Origin: Leptospiraceae bacterium
Lineage (GTDB): Bacteria; Spirochaetota; Leptospiria; Leptospirales; Leptospiraceae
Reading direction: 5' to 3'
Assembly (NCBI GenBank): GCA_024233875.1
Contig: JACKPB010000001.1
Location: 124,001 to 188,000, forward strand
DNA length: 64,000 bases
Below, piece after piece: positions 17,235-27,300 of the stretch (positions within the stretch are counted from its first letter, which is position 1; every line of letters begins with the position of its first letter). The notes beneath the pieces are model-generated. The model saw only the letters and a program-made list of their open reading frames with translations, made no database searches and was not told the origin of the DNA. The translations under genes and the position numbers were made by a program.

Positions 17235-19284
17235 AATTTTTTTTTACTTTTGTTTATTCCTTTTTTTTTCTATTCAGCCAACTTCTTCTGAAGACCTTCC
17301 CGATTTTAGAATCGGGAAAGAATCTGCCAGAAGTTCCTTCAAAAAAGGGATTCTTCAACTCAATAACTACCAGTATGGTGCGGCTAAAGAAAGTTTTTTG
17401 ACTTCTCTTTCCGTGATGGAAGACTTTCACCTGGCGAGAAAGATGCTTTCTGATGCATACTTTCTGGCAGGAGAGTGGCAGGAAAGTCTCAATGAGTTAG
17501 AAATTTTAGAGAGAAGAAAAGTAGCCAATCAAATTTGGAAAAATCGAGCAGAAATCCTAAGATTGAACATAGCCGGTATCGGCAAAAAAGACGGGCTCAC
17601 ATTCTTCAAACATATCTCCGGAGACGATCATCGTGGGTTCCGCTTTCGAAATCCTACCGATGTAGTAGTGGATAGCGATGGATTTATGTATGTTCTCGGC
17701 TTTGAAACCAAAAACGTAGTCAAATTCGATCCCAACGGTTTCCCCGTAGGTAATTTCAAAGGTGGACTGGGGAGAACCTTTGAAGGTCCCATGTCATTCA
17801 GCCTTCACAATGACGTGCTTTATGTTTCAGACTTTGCTTCCGATCGCATTTACAAATTGTCCCAAAAGGGTCAATTCATGGATCGATTTGGAGAATCCGG
17901 GATAGGACCCGGTCAGTTTCACGGACCCACAGGTCTGGACGTCTCTTCCGGCCAACACCTCTACGTCTCTGATTCAGGAAACAACCGAATCCAGAAATTA
18001 AATTTAGATGGAACCTTTCTTCATTCTTTTCCCCTACCGAAAGCCAAGTTTTCTGAAAAATTATTTTTTCCTGCCGGTTTGACTATCAAAGAAGACGGAC
18101 AGATTTATGTCGCAGATAAAGGCAATTCCCGAATTGCTGTTTTCGATGATGAGGGCAATTACATCAAGCAACTCACTCATCCCAATATGAAGAAACCCAG
18201 ATCTGTAAAGTTTTATGAAAATAGGATGTATGTGGCTGATGAAGCCAATGGGCTGATGATCTACAATCCTATTCAGGAAAAATGGACAAAAATCTCCACT
18301 TTCCGGGATGCATCCGGTGACTATGTAAAGATGCTCAAACCGTTTTCCAGTGCATATGACTATACCGGATCATTGTATTCAGTCGATTTCGCAAGACACC
18401 GAATTGATATATTTTCCCCAAAGAATTCTCTCTCTTCCAACCTAAATGTCTTTGTTGAGAGGGTTGAACTTTCCCGATTTCCTACAATTTCTCTATTCTT
18501 AAGGGTAAAAAACCGAAGCAACCAGGACCTGAAAGGCATTCGGAGAGAAGCATTTCGTATTTTTGAAAACTCCAACATCCATCCCCTCGTGGGTCTGGCC
18601 AATATGAAAGAATACAATGACCAGATCACTGTCTCTCTGGTTTACGAAAACAGCCAAAAGTTGAAAGAGCTCTCTCCAAATATGGATCTCTACCTGGGCA
18701 ATTTCTTCTCTTCCATCACAACAAAAGATAGGATTGAAGTGATTCGGGCAGGAAAAGACGCAGAAAAAGTCTATGATTATGGAAATTCCCCTCTCGATAT
18801 CTATGCGAAGATAAGAAAATCTGTTCCTGATCCGGAATTTATCAATTTGGGAAAGAGTCTTTTTCAGGCGATCAGTGACTTGACCCCGGAACTCGGTCCG
18901 CGTGCTGTGATCATGGTTGTTTCAGGAGAAACCCTTCCCAATGCCTTCAATCAATACAGTATTTTAAGAAATATTCAATATGCCAATGCACATTCCATTC
19001 CTATCATTATCCTCTCTATGGGTGATGAAGGAGAGATGGTAGATGTCTATAAGGACATTGCCACAAGAACACGCGGTGCATTTCTTAAGGTTCCCGGAAG
19101 TCAAAAGGAAGTGGAACTTTATAATTTTATCAAATCCAAGAAGGACAACCGTTATATAGTCTCTTTCAAGAGTAAGACTGATGAGGATTTAGCAGGACGC
19201 TATATCGATTATGAGATTTCTGTATTTTTCAGAGAGATCATAGGTAAGGCTCAGGGAGGTTATTTTGTCCCCGAAAACAATTAA
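17227..19284 (+). CDS. Exported NHL-repeat protein with VWA-like C-terminal domain
   Basis: About 685 aa. Signal peptide (FFYFCLFLFFSIQPTSS), TPR-like helices (about 25-105), six-bladed NHL beta-propeller (about 130-405; repeats such as GPTGLDVSSGQHLYVSDSGN and FVADKGNSRIAVF-like blocks), then a Rossmann-like region (about 420-680) resembling VWFA-related proteins, with RAVIMVVSGE. The metal-site DxSxS is replaced (VSLVYENSQ), so metal binding is doubtful. The ATG at 17227 places the signal peptide at the N-terminus; an in-frame ATG at 17206 is possible. It overlaps the receptor gene's end and its own end overlaps the TPR gene by 20 bp. It is the first exported member of the operon and could be a surface or periplasmic scaffold. 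Confidence 0.8.
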   Translation: MSRIFFYFCLFLFFSIQPTSSEDLPDFRIGKESARSSFKKGILQLNNYQYGAAKESFLTSLSVMEDFHLARKMLSDAYFLAGEWQESLNELEILERRKVANQIWKNRAEILRLNIAGIGKKDGLTFFKHISGDDHRGFRFRNPTDVVVDSDGFMYVLGFETKNVVKFDPNGFPVGNFKGGLGRTFEGPMSFSLHNDVLYVSDFASDRIYKLSQKGQFMDRFGESGIGPGQFHGPTGLDVSSGQHLYVSDSGNNRIQKLNLDGTFLHSFPLPKAKFSEKLFFPAGLTIKEDGQIYVADKGNSRIAVFDDEGNYIKQLTHPNMKKPRSVKFYENRMYVADEANGLMIYNPIQEKWTKISTFRDASGDYVKMLKPFSSAYDYTGSLYSVDFARHRIDIFSPKNSLSSNLNVFVERVELSRFPTISLFLRVKNRSNQDLKGIRREAFRIFENSNIHPLVGLANMKEYNDQITVSLVYENSQKLKELSPNMDLYLGNFFSSITTKDRIEVIRAGKDAEKVYDYGNSPLDIYAKIRKSVPDPEFINLGKSLFQAISDLTPELGPRAVIMVVSGETLPNAFNQYSILRNIQYANAHSIPIIILSMGDEGEMVDVYKDIATRTRGAFLKVPGSQKEVELYNFIKSKKDNRYIVSFKSKTDEDLAGRYIDYEISVFFREIIGKAQGGYFVPENN

Positions 19285-21268
19285 ACGCATCTTCGTCTTT
19301 CTGATCCTTGTTCCAACTCTGGTGTTTGCAGATTCGATCAATGAATTCTTGACCCGGGGTGAGAAATTCTATAGGGAAAAAAATTACAGGCAGGCACTCG
19401 GTCAATTTAAGTTTGCCATTGATTTGAATCCAAATTCAAATCGTGCCCATTTGGGATATGCCAAGACGTCACTTGCTCTCGGTTCCAGGTTGGATTCCCT
19501 GAATTCATACAAAAAAGTTTTGGAGAGTGAGCCGAAGCATAAGGAAGCCCTTTCCGGAGTAGCTGAGATCACATCTTTGGAAGGTGCTCATTCCGAAGCT
19601 CTCGAATTGATAGAGGAAGGATTGAAGGAAGAGCCATACAACTCTATCCTTTTGATTGAACGTGCAACTATTCTCCTCAGGATGGGAAAAAGCAATCTGG
19701 CTTTGCGTAGACTGGTCGAAGCCCGCTCCAAAGTGAATACAAATTATGAGTATACACTTCTTCTCGCTAGAGCCTATACAGCGAATAAAGACTACCGAAC
19801 CGCAGCAGAAATCATAGAGAATCTAAGAAAAGAATATCCTGAAAATCCGGAAGTCTTTTATGAGAAAGCCTTCCTTCATTTTCAATTGGCCAGCAATGAA
19901 GAGGATCCTGAAAAAAGAGAGATAGAGATGAAAGAGAGTTTTTCTCTTTTGGAAACGGCTCTCTCCCTCGAACCGAGATATCATGATGCAAGAAGGTTGG
20001 CGATTCAGGTTCTCATCTGGTTGGGTGAGTATGAAAATGCTTATGAATATGTAAAAATGCTTTCAGAAGATTTTACTTTTGATACAACTCTTCTTCACTA
20101 TCAATCCTATCTGGCTATGAAATTAGGCAATAAGGAAGCTATCATTCAGGGATACACAAAACTTCTCAATGAAGATGAAATGAATGAAGTCGCCAGATTT
20201 ACAATAGAAGAATATGCTTTAAAGAATTTGACTGAGATTGATCCGCTCAGAAATCGATTGGGCCTGTACAGGTACAAGCTTTATGAGAGAACCAGTTCTG
20301 ATTTGCAATACAAAATTGCAAATTATCATCTTCTCAGAGCTTCTCTTCTCATTCCTGAAAATGGCAAACTCAAGAATACCATGACGGATTACTACAATCG
20401 ATTTGCGGACAAACCCAAACTACTGGCTGAGTTGCTAAGGGAAAGAAAAGAAGATCCGGACAATATTAAAATCAATAATCGAATCGAAAATCTACTAAAG
20501 TCCATGCGTCATAGTTTGGGATATGTAGAAGGATATAAGAATACTGAGGGATTGCTAATCGATAATATTAGGTCAGTGCCGGAAATTTTCTTATTTGATT
20601 TGAAGCCAAATGATTTTATGACAGACTATCCGGATACTACAGACGTGATCACCGCCTCACTCAGGTATTCTCTTTCCATGAAGCCTCAAATAAGTATAGT
20701 TGGTGGAGAAGAAGAGAGGGTCATTCGGGATGCAATCAAGACAGTAAAAGGGAAGACTCATTTTTCCGATTCAGTTTTTTATAGTGCGGATGTATTAGAT
20801 CTCCTGAATCGCAATAGGAAAAAAGACAATTACATCCGATTCATAGGATATGGTAACTTCCAAAAGAATGGCGATCATCTGAGTGTGAGATACAATATTT
20901 ATGATAGGACTACCGGAACTATAGTGAAAAAAATTAAAATTAGTTCCTATGGCAGAAATAGTTTAGAAGATCTTTCCTCCAGGCTTTCCAATAAGATTGT
21001 AATGAGTATGCCCATTCAGGGTAAGATTTTGAAAATCAAAAATGACTCAATTGTATTCAATCTCGGTTCCAGAGATGGTTTGAAGAAAAACGATGTCTTG
21101 AAAATATTAAAAAATGGAAAAGTATATTCTGATATTAAGGTAACATCCTTAGATGACTTTGTAGCAGAAGCTGAGGTGATAGACAATCCTTCATGGAAAA
21201 AAGATGTCGGAAGAGGCTTTTGGATTGTTGCTGATCGAAAATTCAAACGCAGAGAAGTCTCCCCCTGA
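19265..21268 (+). CDS. Exported tetratricopeptide-repeat protein
   Basis: 667 aa, starting with TTG preceded by AGGGAGG six bases upstream, a strong site that supports the unusual codon. Signal peptide TIKRIFVFLILVPTLVFA, then at least six TPR units (about 25-330; AHLGYAKTSLALGSRLDSL, ALELIEEGLKEEPYNS). The C-terminal third (about 440-660) is beta-rich; it contains a region similar to penicillin-binding-protein activator/LpoB-like or FlgT-like folds (SLEDLSSRLSNKIVMSMPIQGKILKI, NLGSRDGLKKNDVLKIL), only a loose resemblance. It overlaps the NHL gene by 20 bp, so it belongs to the CheA-like operon. Probably a periplasmic adaptor; function unknown. Confidence 0.8.
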   Translation: MSPKTIKRIFVFLILVPTLVFADSINEFLTRGEKFYREKNYRQALGQFKFAIDLNPNSNRAHLGYAKTSLALGSRLDSLNSYKKVLESEPKHKEALSGVAEITSLEGAHSEALELIEEGLKEEPYNSILLIERATILLRMGKSNLALRRLVEARSKVNTNYEYTLLLARAYTANKDYRTAAEIIENLRKEYPENPEVFYEKAFLHFQLASNEEDPEKREIEMKESFSLLETALSLEPRYHDARRLAIQVLIWLGEYENAYEYVKMLSEDFTFDTTLLHYQSYLAMKLGNKEAIIQGYTKLLNEDEMNEVARFTIEEYALKNLTEIDPLRNRLGLYRYKLYERTSSDLQYKIANYHLLRASLLIPENGKLKNTMTDYYNRFADKPKLLAELLRERKEDPDNIKINNRIENLLKSMRHSLGYVEGYKNTEGLLIDNIRSVPEIFLFDLKPNDFMTDYPDTTDVITASLRYSLSMKPQISIVGGEEERVIRDAIKTVKGKTHFSDSVFYSADVLDLLNRNRKKDNYIRFIGYGNFQKNGDHLSVRYNIYDRTTGTIVKKIKISSYGRNSLEDLSSRLSNKIVMSMPIQGKILKIKNDSIVFNLGSRDGLKKNDVLKILKNGKVYSDIKVTSLDDFVAEAEVIDNPSWKKDVGRGFWIVADRKFKRREVSP

Positions 21269-21288
21269 GAGAGTAAGATCTAAAACTT

Positions 21289-22200
21289 ATGGAATCTGTA
21301 CCCGATAATCTGGTCAGCGTCCGGAGACACTCAGAGAAATCTCAGATCTATGATTTTGATCTCAACTGCCTCGATTTTCTAAAAAAATACGATTCAATCG
21401 AATGTCATATTATTATCTATCCTTATAGTAGGGAGATCAAATCTTCTAATATTCGATTTTTACCCTTTGAGGAATACAGTAAGGATCTCGAAAAAAACTT
21501 GCCCTCAGCATACATTAAATCCGAAAAAAGTTTTCAAAAGTACTTCGGAGCTATTCTCGGTTTGATCATATTTGTACTATTTGCTTTTCTCAAACCTTCT
21601 GATTTATTTTCTGTCCAATCAATTGTAAGCATTTTCGGAGCTTATGCAATAGGCAAGGAACTCTGGTCGGATATTGAAAAATGGTTGGAAAAGATCAGTA
21701 GGGGAGGATCATTACGATTTCAGGAAAACTACTACAAATATGAATTGGATCGACACAGTACCCTCACTGCATACTCGAATCTAGCTAAACAGGAACGATA
21801 TAAGAAAGAATCTATTTTGCCATCAGGAATGAATTTTTTAGAATTGAGCAATTCTCAAACTCTAAGAATGCTCTTTACACGTGAAGATCTTGATACAAGC
21901 AATCAAAACAGTGTTCACATATTTTCTATGCACATAGATAGAGACAAAATAAATTCCTTTCAAAAGGATGGTTTTTTGTTCGGTATAAAATTTTCTTTTA
22001 CTAAGGACAATCTAATCTTTCAAAAAAGAACGGAATTCTATCAATCCATTCATAAATCAGTATATGGATGTTTGGACTCAGAACGAAATTGGAAAATTGA
22101 TGGGGCTTTTTGGAAAAAAAATTGGATTTTCGGACATTGGAAGTGGACTGAAAAATCAGGTCTCATGTATGGGAAAAAAATTATTTCTATAGAAAATTGA
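21289..22200 (+). CDS. Hypothetical protein with central membrane hairpin
   Basis: 303 aa, family not recognised. Residues 1-80 are soluble and charged, two hydrophobic segments follow (about 86-102, FGAILGLIIFVLFAFL, and 108-125), then a soluble C-terminal half rich in lysine and aromatic residues. It begins 20 bp after the TPR gene and on the same strand, so it may be the last gene of the CheA-like operon. The ribosome site is weak. Composition is more AT-rich than the preceding genes, especially toward the end. Confidence 0.6.
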   Translation: MESVPDNLVSVRRHSEKSQIYDFDLNCLDFLKKYDSIECHIIIYPYSREIKSSNIRFLPFEEYSKDLEKNLPSAYIKSEKSFQKYFGAILGLIIFVLFAFLKPSDLFSVQSIVSIFGAYAIGKELWSDIEKWLEKISRGGSLRFQENYYKYELDRHSTLTAYSNLAKQERYKKESILPSGMNFLELSNSQTLRMLFTREDLDTSNQNSVHIFSMHIDRDKINSFQKDGFLFGIKFSFTKDNLIFQKRTEFYQSIHKSVYGCLDSERNWKIDGAFWKKNWIFGHWKWTEKSGLMYGKKIISIEN

Positions 22201-22341
22201 GAAAAACTTAAAATTGAATTGTCTAATCATTTAGAGATTCAAACTCAAAGATTTTATACTTTCTATATTTTAACAGACATGGATTCTGGTCGAAATTTGA
22301 AAAGCAAACTATCCAGATATACTAATATTCGGAGCAATTTT

Positions 22342-22836
22342 ATGAATTATAAAAAAAATTACCAATCAATTCTAGGAATCCTTCTTTTGACCTTTCTGTT
22401 CAACTGTACCATCAAAAAAGAAATGTCCGGCGAAACTAAGAATGAGGTGAAAGTTCTTATGGCTCTGGTGGACAAAGCCCAAAAGGTGATTAAGCTCAAA
22501 AAGGGTTTGGAAATGATGGAGGTTTTGAAGCAGATTCAAACTGTATCAGCTGCGAGTGCCGCAACTACTACAGAGACCAACGATCCCTATCCCGGTACTG
22601 CTCCCGCAAATACATCTTCATTAGGAGCCTGTTATATTGACAATACAGGAACAGTTTCCGGTCTTGATATCTGTTGCTACAACCTGGTGGAATCGGATTG
22701 TTTTACAGTTGCGTCTATGTATTCCAATGGATATGAAATCACCTTTAAAGTGGGATCTGTTGACTCTACAGCCTGCACTGCCAATGGATTTTCCAAACCT
22801 GTAACCGGTTCAGGTTATACCTGTTTTTTGAAATAA
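22342..22836 (+). CDS. Cysteine-rich lipoprotein, hypothetical
   Basis: 164 aa from the chosen ATG, which has GGAG eight bases upstream and gives a proper lipoprotein signal (ILGILLLTFLFNC, Cys about 22). The mature part has a lysine-rich helical segment (about 25-65), an alanine/threonine linker, then a compact C-terminal domain with six cysteines (ACYID, DICCYN, SDCFT, TACTAN, YTCFL), likely three disulfides. A TTG-started extension back to 22219 is possible but has no ribosome site. No family is recognised. It is directly followed by the gene for an outer-membrane-like protein, a possible partner. Confidence 0.7.
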   Translation: MNYKKNYQSILGILLLTFLFNCTIKKEMSGETKNEVKVLMALVDKAQKVIKLKKGLEMMEVLKQIQTVSAASAATTTETNDPYPGTAPANTSSLGACYIDNTGTVSGLDICCYNLVESDCFTVASMYSNGYEITFKVGSVDSTACTANGFSKPVTGSGYTCFLK

Positions 22837-22848
22837 ATGGATCGAAAA

Positions 22849-24054
22849 ATGAAAAAAATATTACTTCTTACTGCTCTTCTCTTTCTCAAATCTATGGACA
22901 TCGGAGCTCAGGCTTTTTGTTCCGGAGCAGCCTGTTCATCTTTGCCAATATCTGAGTCTTCTTTGAACTCTCTTCTCTTCGGAACCAAATTTCAATATAC
23001 AGACAAACTTGCAAATGAAATGGCGCGGGCCACAGAAGCGGGAAATCTTCTCGGCCTACCCACCGGTGCTGTGTCTTTAGAAAAGTCCTTCACCCTGGGA
23101 ACGTCTATGGGGTTGGGCTATGAAGAAAAACACAATACGGTCATAGTCACAGAGTTTGGAAGTTTTACTGGAATTGATAGCGGTGGAGTGTCTGTATCTC
23201 CCAAGTTTTTTATGGGAATGAATCTCGGTCGGGCTCTGAATACTATAAAAAGGGAAGAGAAAAAATTCAACTCCAGTTCTGATGATCCATTGTCATTGAA
23301 TCGATTCGATGTGTATCTTTATTATTTCAACCGATCTTTTTCAACAGGTGCGCAACCCAAACCCAGTCTTGGAAATTCTCTGGTATACAATGAAAATGTA
23401 TTATTAGAAAATCCTAATGCAGATCCATCTACAGCTGTAAGTATTGATTTGCTTAAGGGACTTAAGTTTAAGGATCAAAACAAATTTTCCATGCGCACCA
23501 ATGGTATCTTTACAAGATATCGATTGTTGGACAGTGATTTGTTTACTATTCATCGATTTGTCCGTTTTCTGGGTGTATCTCTCGGTATGGGATATTATGA
23601 AAGTAAGACCAAGCTCAATATCATTCAAGCATCAACCGATATAAATATCAGATTGGCTGCCGGTTCTCAAATGACCTGGAATAGTTTTGGTCTGGCAAAT
23701 TATTATGTATTCATTCAGTCCTTTCCGGTTGAAGTTAGTTCAGGATTTAAGCTTTTCAATTACATAAATGCTACCTTAGGAGTAGGGGGAACTTACAATA
23801 GAGGTAAGTTGGATATGTCCTATCTCCGGTATGGAAATGCTTACTTAAATGATGGAAATGTTTTTGCCCTTCTCGGTAGCACTTCCAATTCATATCTGGG
23901 TCTACAATTGCGATCAGAATCAAGTATTCGGAAATTTTCTATGTATTTAAAGCCGGGTATCGAGTTTGATATTCCTTATTTCAAATTGGGATTTGAGGGG
24001 ATCATTACCCAGGAAGCTGAGGGCTTGAATTTCTGGTTACGAACTGAGTTTTAA
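22849..24054 (+). CDS. Putative outer-membrane beta-barrel protein
   Basis: About 401 aa. Signal peptide KKILLLTALLFLKSMDIGAQA, then a mature protein with alternating hydrophobic/polar strands, many Gly/Tyr/Phe residues and aromatic girdle patterns (SVSPKFFMGMNLGRAL, FVRFLGVSLGMGYYES, INATLGVGGTYNRG), ending in FWLRTEF with a C-terminal phenylalanine, the usual signal for BamA-dependent barrel insertion. There is no name I can give. An ATG at 22837 is in frame just after the previous stop; ATG 22849 has GGA at a better distance. Located right after the cysteine-rich lipoprotein gene. Confidence 0.7.
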   Translation: MKKILLLTALLFLKSMDIGAQAFCSGAACSSLPISESSLNSLLFGTKFQYTDKLANEMARATEAGNLLGLPTGAVSLEKSFTLGTSMGLGYEEKHNTVIVTEFGSFTGIDSGGVSVSPKFFMGMNLGRALNTIKREEKKFNSSSDDPLSLNRFDVYLYYFNRSFSTGAQPKPSLGNSLVYNENVLLENPNADPSTAVSIDLLKGLKFKDQNKFSMRTNGIFTRYRLLDSDLFTIHRFVRFLGVSLGMGYYESKTKLNIIQASTDINIRLAAGSQMTWNSFGLANYYVFIQSFPVEVSSGFKLFNYINATLGVGGTYNRGKLDMSYLRYGNAYLNDGNVFALLGSTSNSYLGLQLRSESSIRKFSMYLKPGIEFDIPYFKLGFEGIITQEAEGLNFWLRTEF

Positions 24055-24313
24055 TTAAAAATAGCTCAGTAGTTATTGATTTGAGGGAGAAAAAACTTTC
24101 CCTAAAAAATTTTAATGGGCAAAATTTTGAGATCCTAAATACTCGTGAGACGTATTCTATTGATTCCCGGTTTCGGGTAAATAGATATACCGGTTTTCAC
24201 AAATTCTTGCGTATATCTTTTTAAGGTATGTAGCCATTTTATAGCTGATTCTAGTGTAATTGCGCAAACCTTTTAAAAATGACTATAAGAAATTAAACAC
24301 AAAAGGGGATCTC

Positions 24314-27300
24314 ATGAGTAAAATGTTGAAAATCCTACTTATCTCATCAATAGTCCTGATTGGATTGCCCATTCTTGCTTCAATCGTTTTCGCTATCTGG
24401 ACTCTTCTCAATACTCCGTTTCATTCCGGAACAAAATTCGAGTGGGAGAACCCGGAGATCTTTGGAATCAATAAAGAGCTTCCCCATTCGACTCTGACAC
24501 CTTTTGCTTCTATCGAAGAAGCAGAGAGCGGTTATTCCCGATATCTCATCAATTTGAATGGAGATTGGAAATTTCATTTTGTACAGTCACCCGAAGAACG
24601 TCCGATAGAATTCTACAAACCAGATTTTAATGATTCAGATTGGAAAACGATTCCGGTTCCATCCAACTGGCAACTTCAGGGATATGATTTTCCTATCTAT
24701 ACGAATATGAATGTGGAGTTTGCTCGATCCGGGAAGATGGCTCTCCCCCATCCGTTTGATAAGATACCTCCTTATTTCACGTTTCTAAGTGGAGTGAATC
24801 CTCCCTATATACCGTATGACAATAATCCCGTAGGTTCGTATCGAACGAAATTTACTGTCCCCGATGATTGGAAAGAAAGGAAAACCTTTATCCAATTTGG
24901 AGGAGTTAAGAGTGCATTCTACCTTTGGGTCAATGGGAAGCAGGTGGGTTACAGTCAGGACAGTATGTCGTCAGCAGAGTTTGAAATCTCCGAATTCTTA
25001 AAAGATGGAGAAAATCTCCTAGCGGTAGAAGTCTATCGATATTCCGATGGTTCCTTCTTGGAACTCCAGGACATGTGGAGATTGAGTGGGATATTTCGGG
25101 ATGTTGTCCTGCACTCTAGAAATCCCATCCACATTCGTGATTTTTTTATCAAACCCGAACTCGATGAGAATTTAAAATCAGGAAAATTGAAACTGGAAAT
25201 TGTGGTTCGAAATATGGAAAAAACAACCGAACCTGAAAATCTATCCATTGATTTCAAAATCGAATCACCTAACGCAGGCGAAGTTTTTGAATTCTCTACC
25301 AATTCACAGGAGTTGATAGAACCCGGAAAAGAAATCATCATCAACGCCGCTATTGATATACCGGCTCCTTTGCTCTGGACAGCAGAGACTCCAAATCTTT
25401 ACAAGATCTGGATACAAACAAATGAAAGTCCCGGAGACATAAGAGAAGTCATTCAGACAAGATTTGGATTCAGGAAGGTTGAGATTCGAAATGCTCAACT
25501 ACTTGTAAATCATGTCCCGATTCAGGTCAAAGGAGTGAACCGCCATGAAATGGATCCTGTCTCCGGTCAGGCTCTCACGAGAGATCAGATGATTCGGGAT
25601 ATATTGATCCTCAAACAAAATAATATCAATGCAGTTCGAACCTCACATTATCCCAATCAACCTCTCTGGTATGATCTTTGCGATGAGTATGGATTGTATG
25701 TTGTAGACGAAGCCAATCTGGAAACTCATGGGATACGGGATAGTTTGCCGGGAGACAAAGTTGAGTGGACTGAGGCTGTTCTCTCACGTATGAAAAATCT
25801 GGTCGAGAGGGATAAGAATCATCCTTCGGTAATTGTCTGGTCTCCCGGAAATGAATCCGGAAAAGGGGAAAATATAAGAAAAATGGTAGAATATGCAAAG
25901 CATAGAGATCCATCCAGACCGGTTCAGTACGAACAATGGCCGGAAGTCAGTGATATCATAGCCCCGATGTATGCCAGTATAGCCAATGGAACTTACGCTA
26001 AACAAGACGGACCTCTGACTGAATTTATGTACTCCACAGTTTCCCGTGATCATGGAACCAGATCTATTGAGGAATGGGCAGAATATTCCTCTGCTACCAA
26101 ACCTTTGATTCAATGCGAGTATGCCCATGCTATGGGGAATAGTCTCGGTAATTATCAGGACTATTGGGATATCTATGAAAAATATGATAAACTTCAAGGT
26201 GGTTTTATATGGGACTTTGCGGATCAGAGTCTTCCTAAAAAAGATTCGAATGGTAAGTTCTTTTGGGCATATGGTGGTGATTACGGTCCCAAGGGAACAC
26301 TTTCGGATGGTACTTTTTTAAATAATGGAATTGTATCTCCCGATCGACGTCCCAATCCCGCACTTCAGGAAGTGAAAAAAGTCCATAGATTTGTTCGATT
26401 GAAAACCAATGATCCAACTTTTAGGGAATTCATTCTGGAAAACCGATATGACTTCATCAGTTTGGAGCATCTTGATATCCACTGGGACCTTCGTGAAGAA
26501 AATAAAGTCATACAAAAAGGTGATACGGTATTGAACCAAAACGGAGAAGAGACTTCTATCCTGAATACTCCCGCACGATCTTCCGAAACAATTCGTATTC
26601 CTTTTGAAGACTTCGAAGCGAAGCCGGGGAGAGAATACTTTCTGAACATTTCATTTCGACTGAAGGAAAAGACACTCTGGGCAGGAGAGGGATTTGAAGT
26701 GAGTAGGGAGCAATTTCTCTTACCATCTAAAAGACAGGAGATTGAAAAGATTTCTATAGACTCTATGCCTGAGTTGAAACTGGAAGAAGGAAGTTCCGAA
26801 ATTCGTATTTTAGGATCCGGTTTTTTAATTATGTTTGATCCAACAAAGGGAGTCATAACATCTTTGAAGAATGGGGAAACGCAAATCATAGATGGTCCCA
26901 TGTATCCAAATTTCTGGAGACCCGAAACAGACAATGATGTAGCGGATGAAACCGAAATCGGAGAAAGGCAAAGCACTTTATGGAAAAATGCGTATCACAA
27001 ATCGAATCTAAAGAGATTGTATGTCAAACAGGAAAAACCGGGTTTGATTAGAATCATAGCTGAGATAGCTCTGAAGGCGAAAAAATCAATTTTGAATTTA
27101 GAATACTTAGTTCATGGGAATGGTGATATTGTCATACGTTATGATCTGGATGCACCTGATGGACTTCCTGATCTTCCCCGGATAGGTATGCAGTTCCACA
27201 CTTCAGGAATGTACAATACTCAGAGATGGTTCGGTAAAGGGCCACTGGATACTTATGAAGATAGGAACACAGGAGGGCATGTCGGTCTTTTTTCCGGCAA

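Noticed and set aside
24083..24120. AGGGAG...CTTTCCCT hairpin after the outer-membrane gene as terminator
   Set aside because: Short stem and followed by A-rich rather than T-rich sequence on the plus strand.
24260..24313. Upstream TTG start of the beta-galactosidase
   Set aside because: AAGGGG is placed for the ATG at 24314, which also puts the basic-hydrophobic anchor at the N-terminus.
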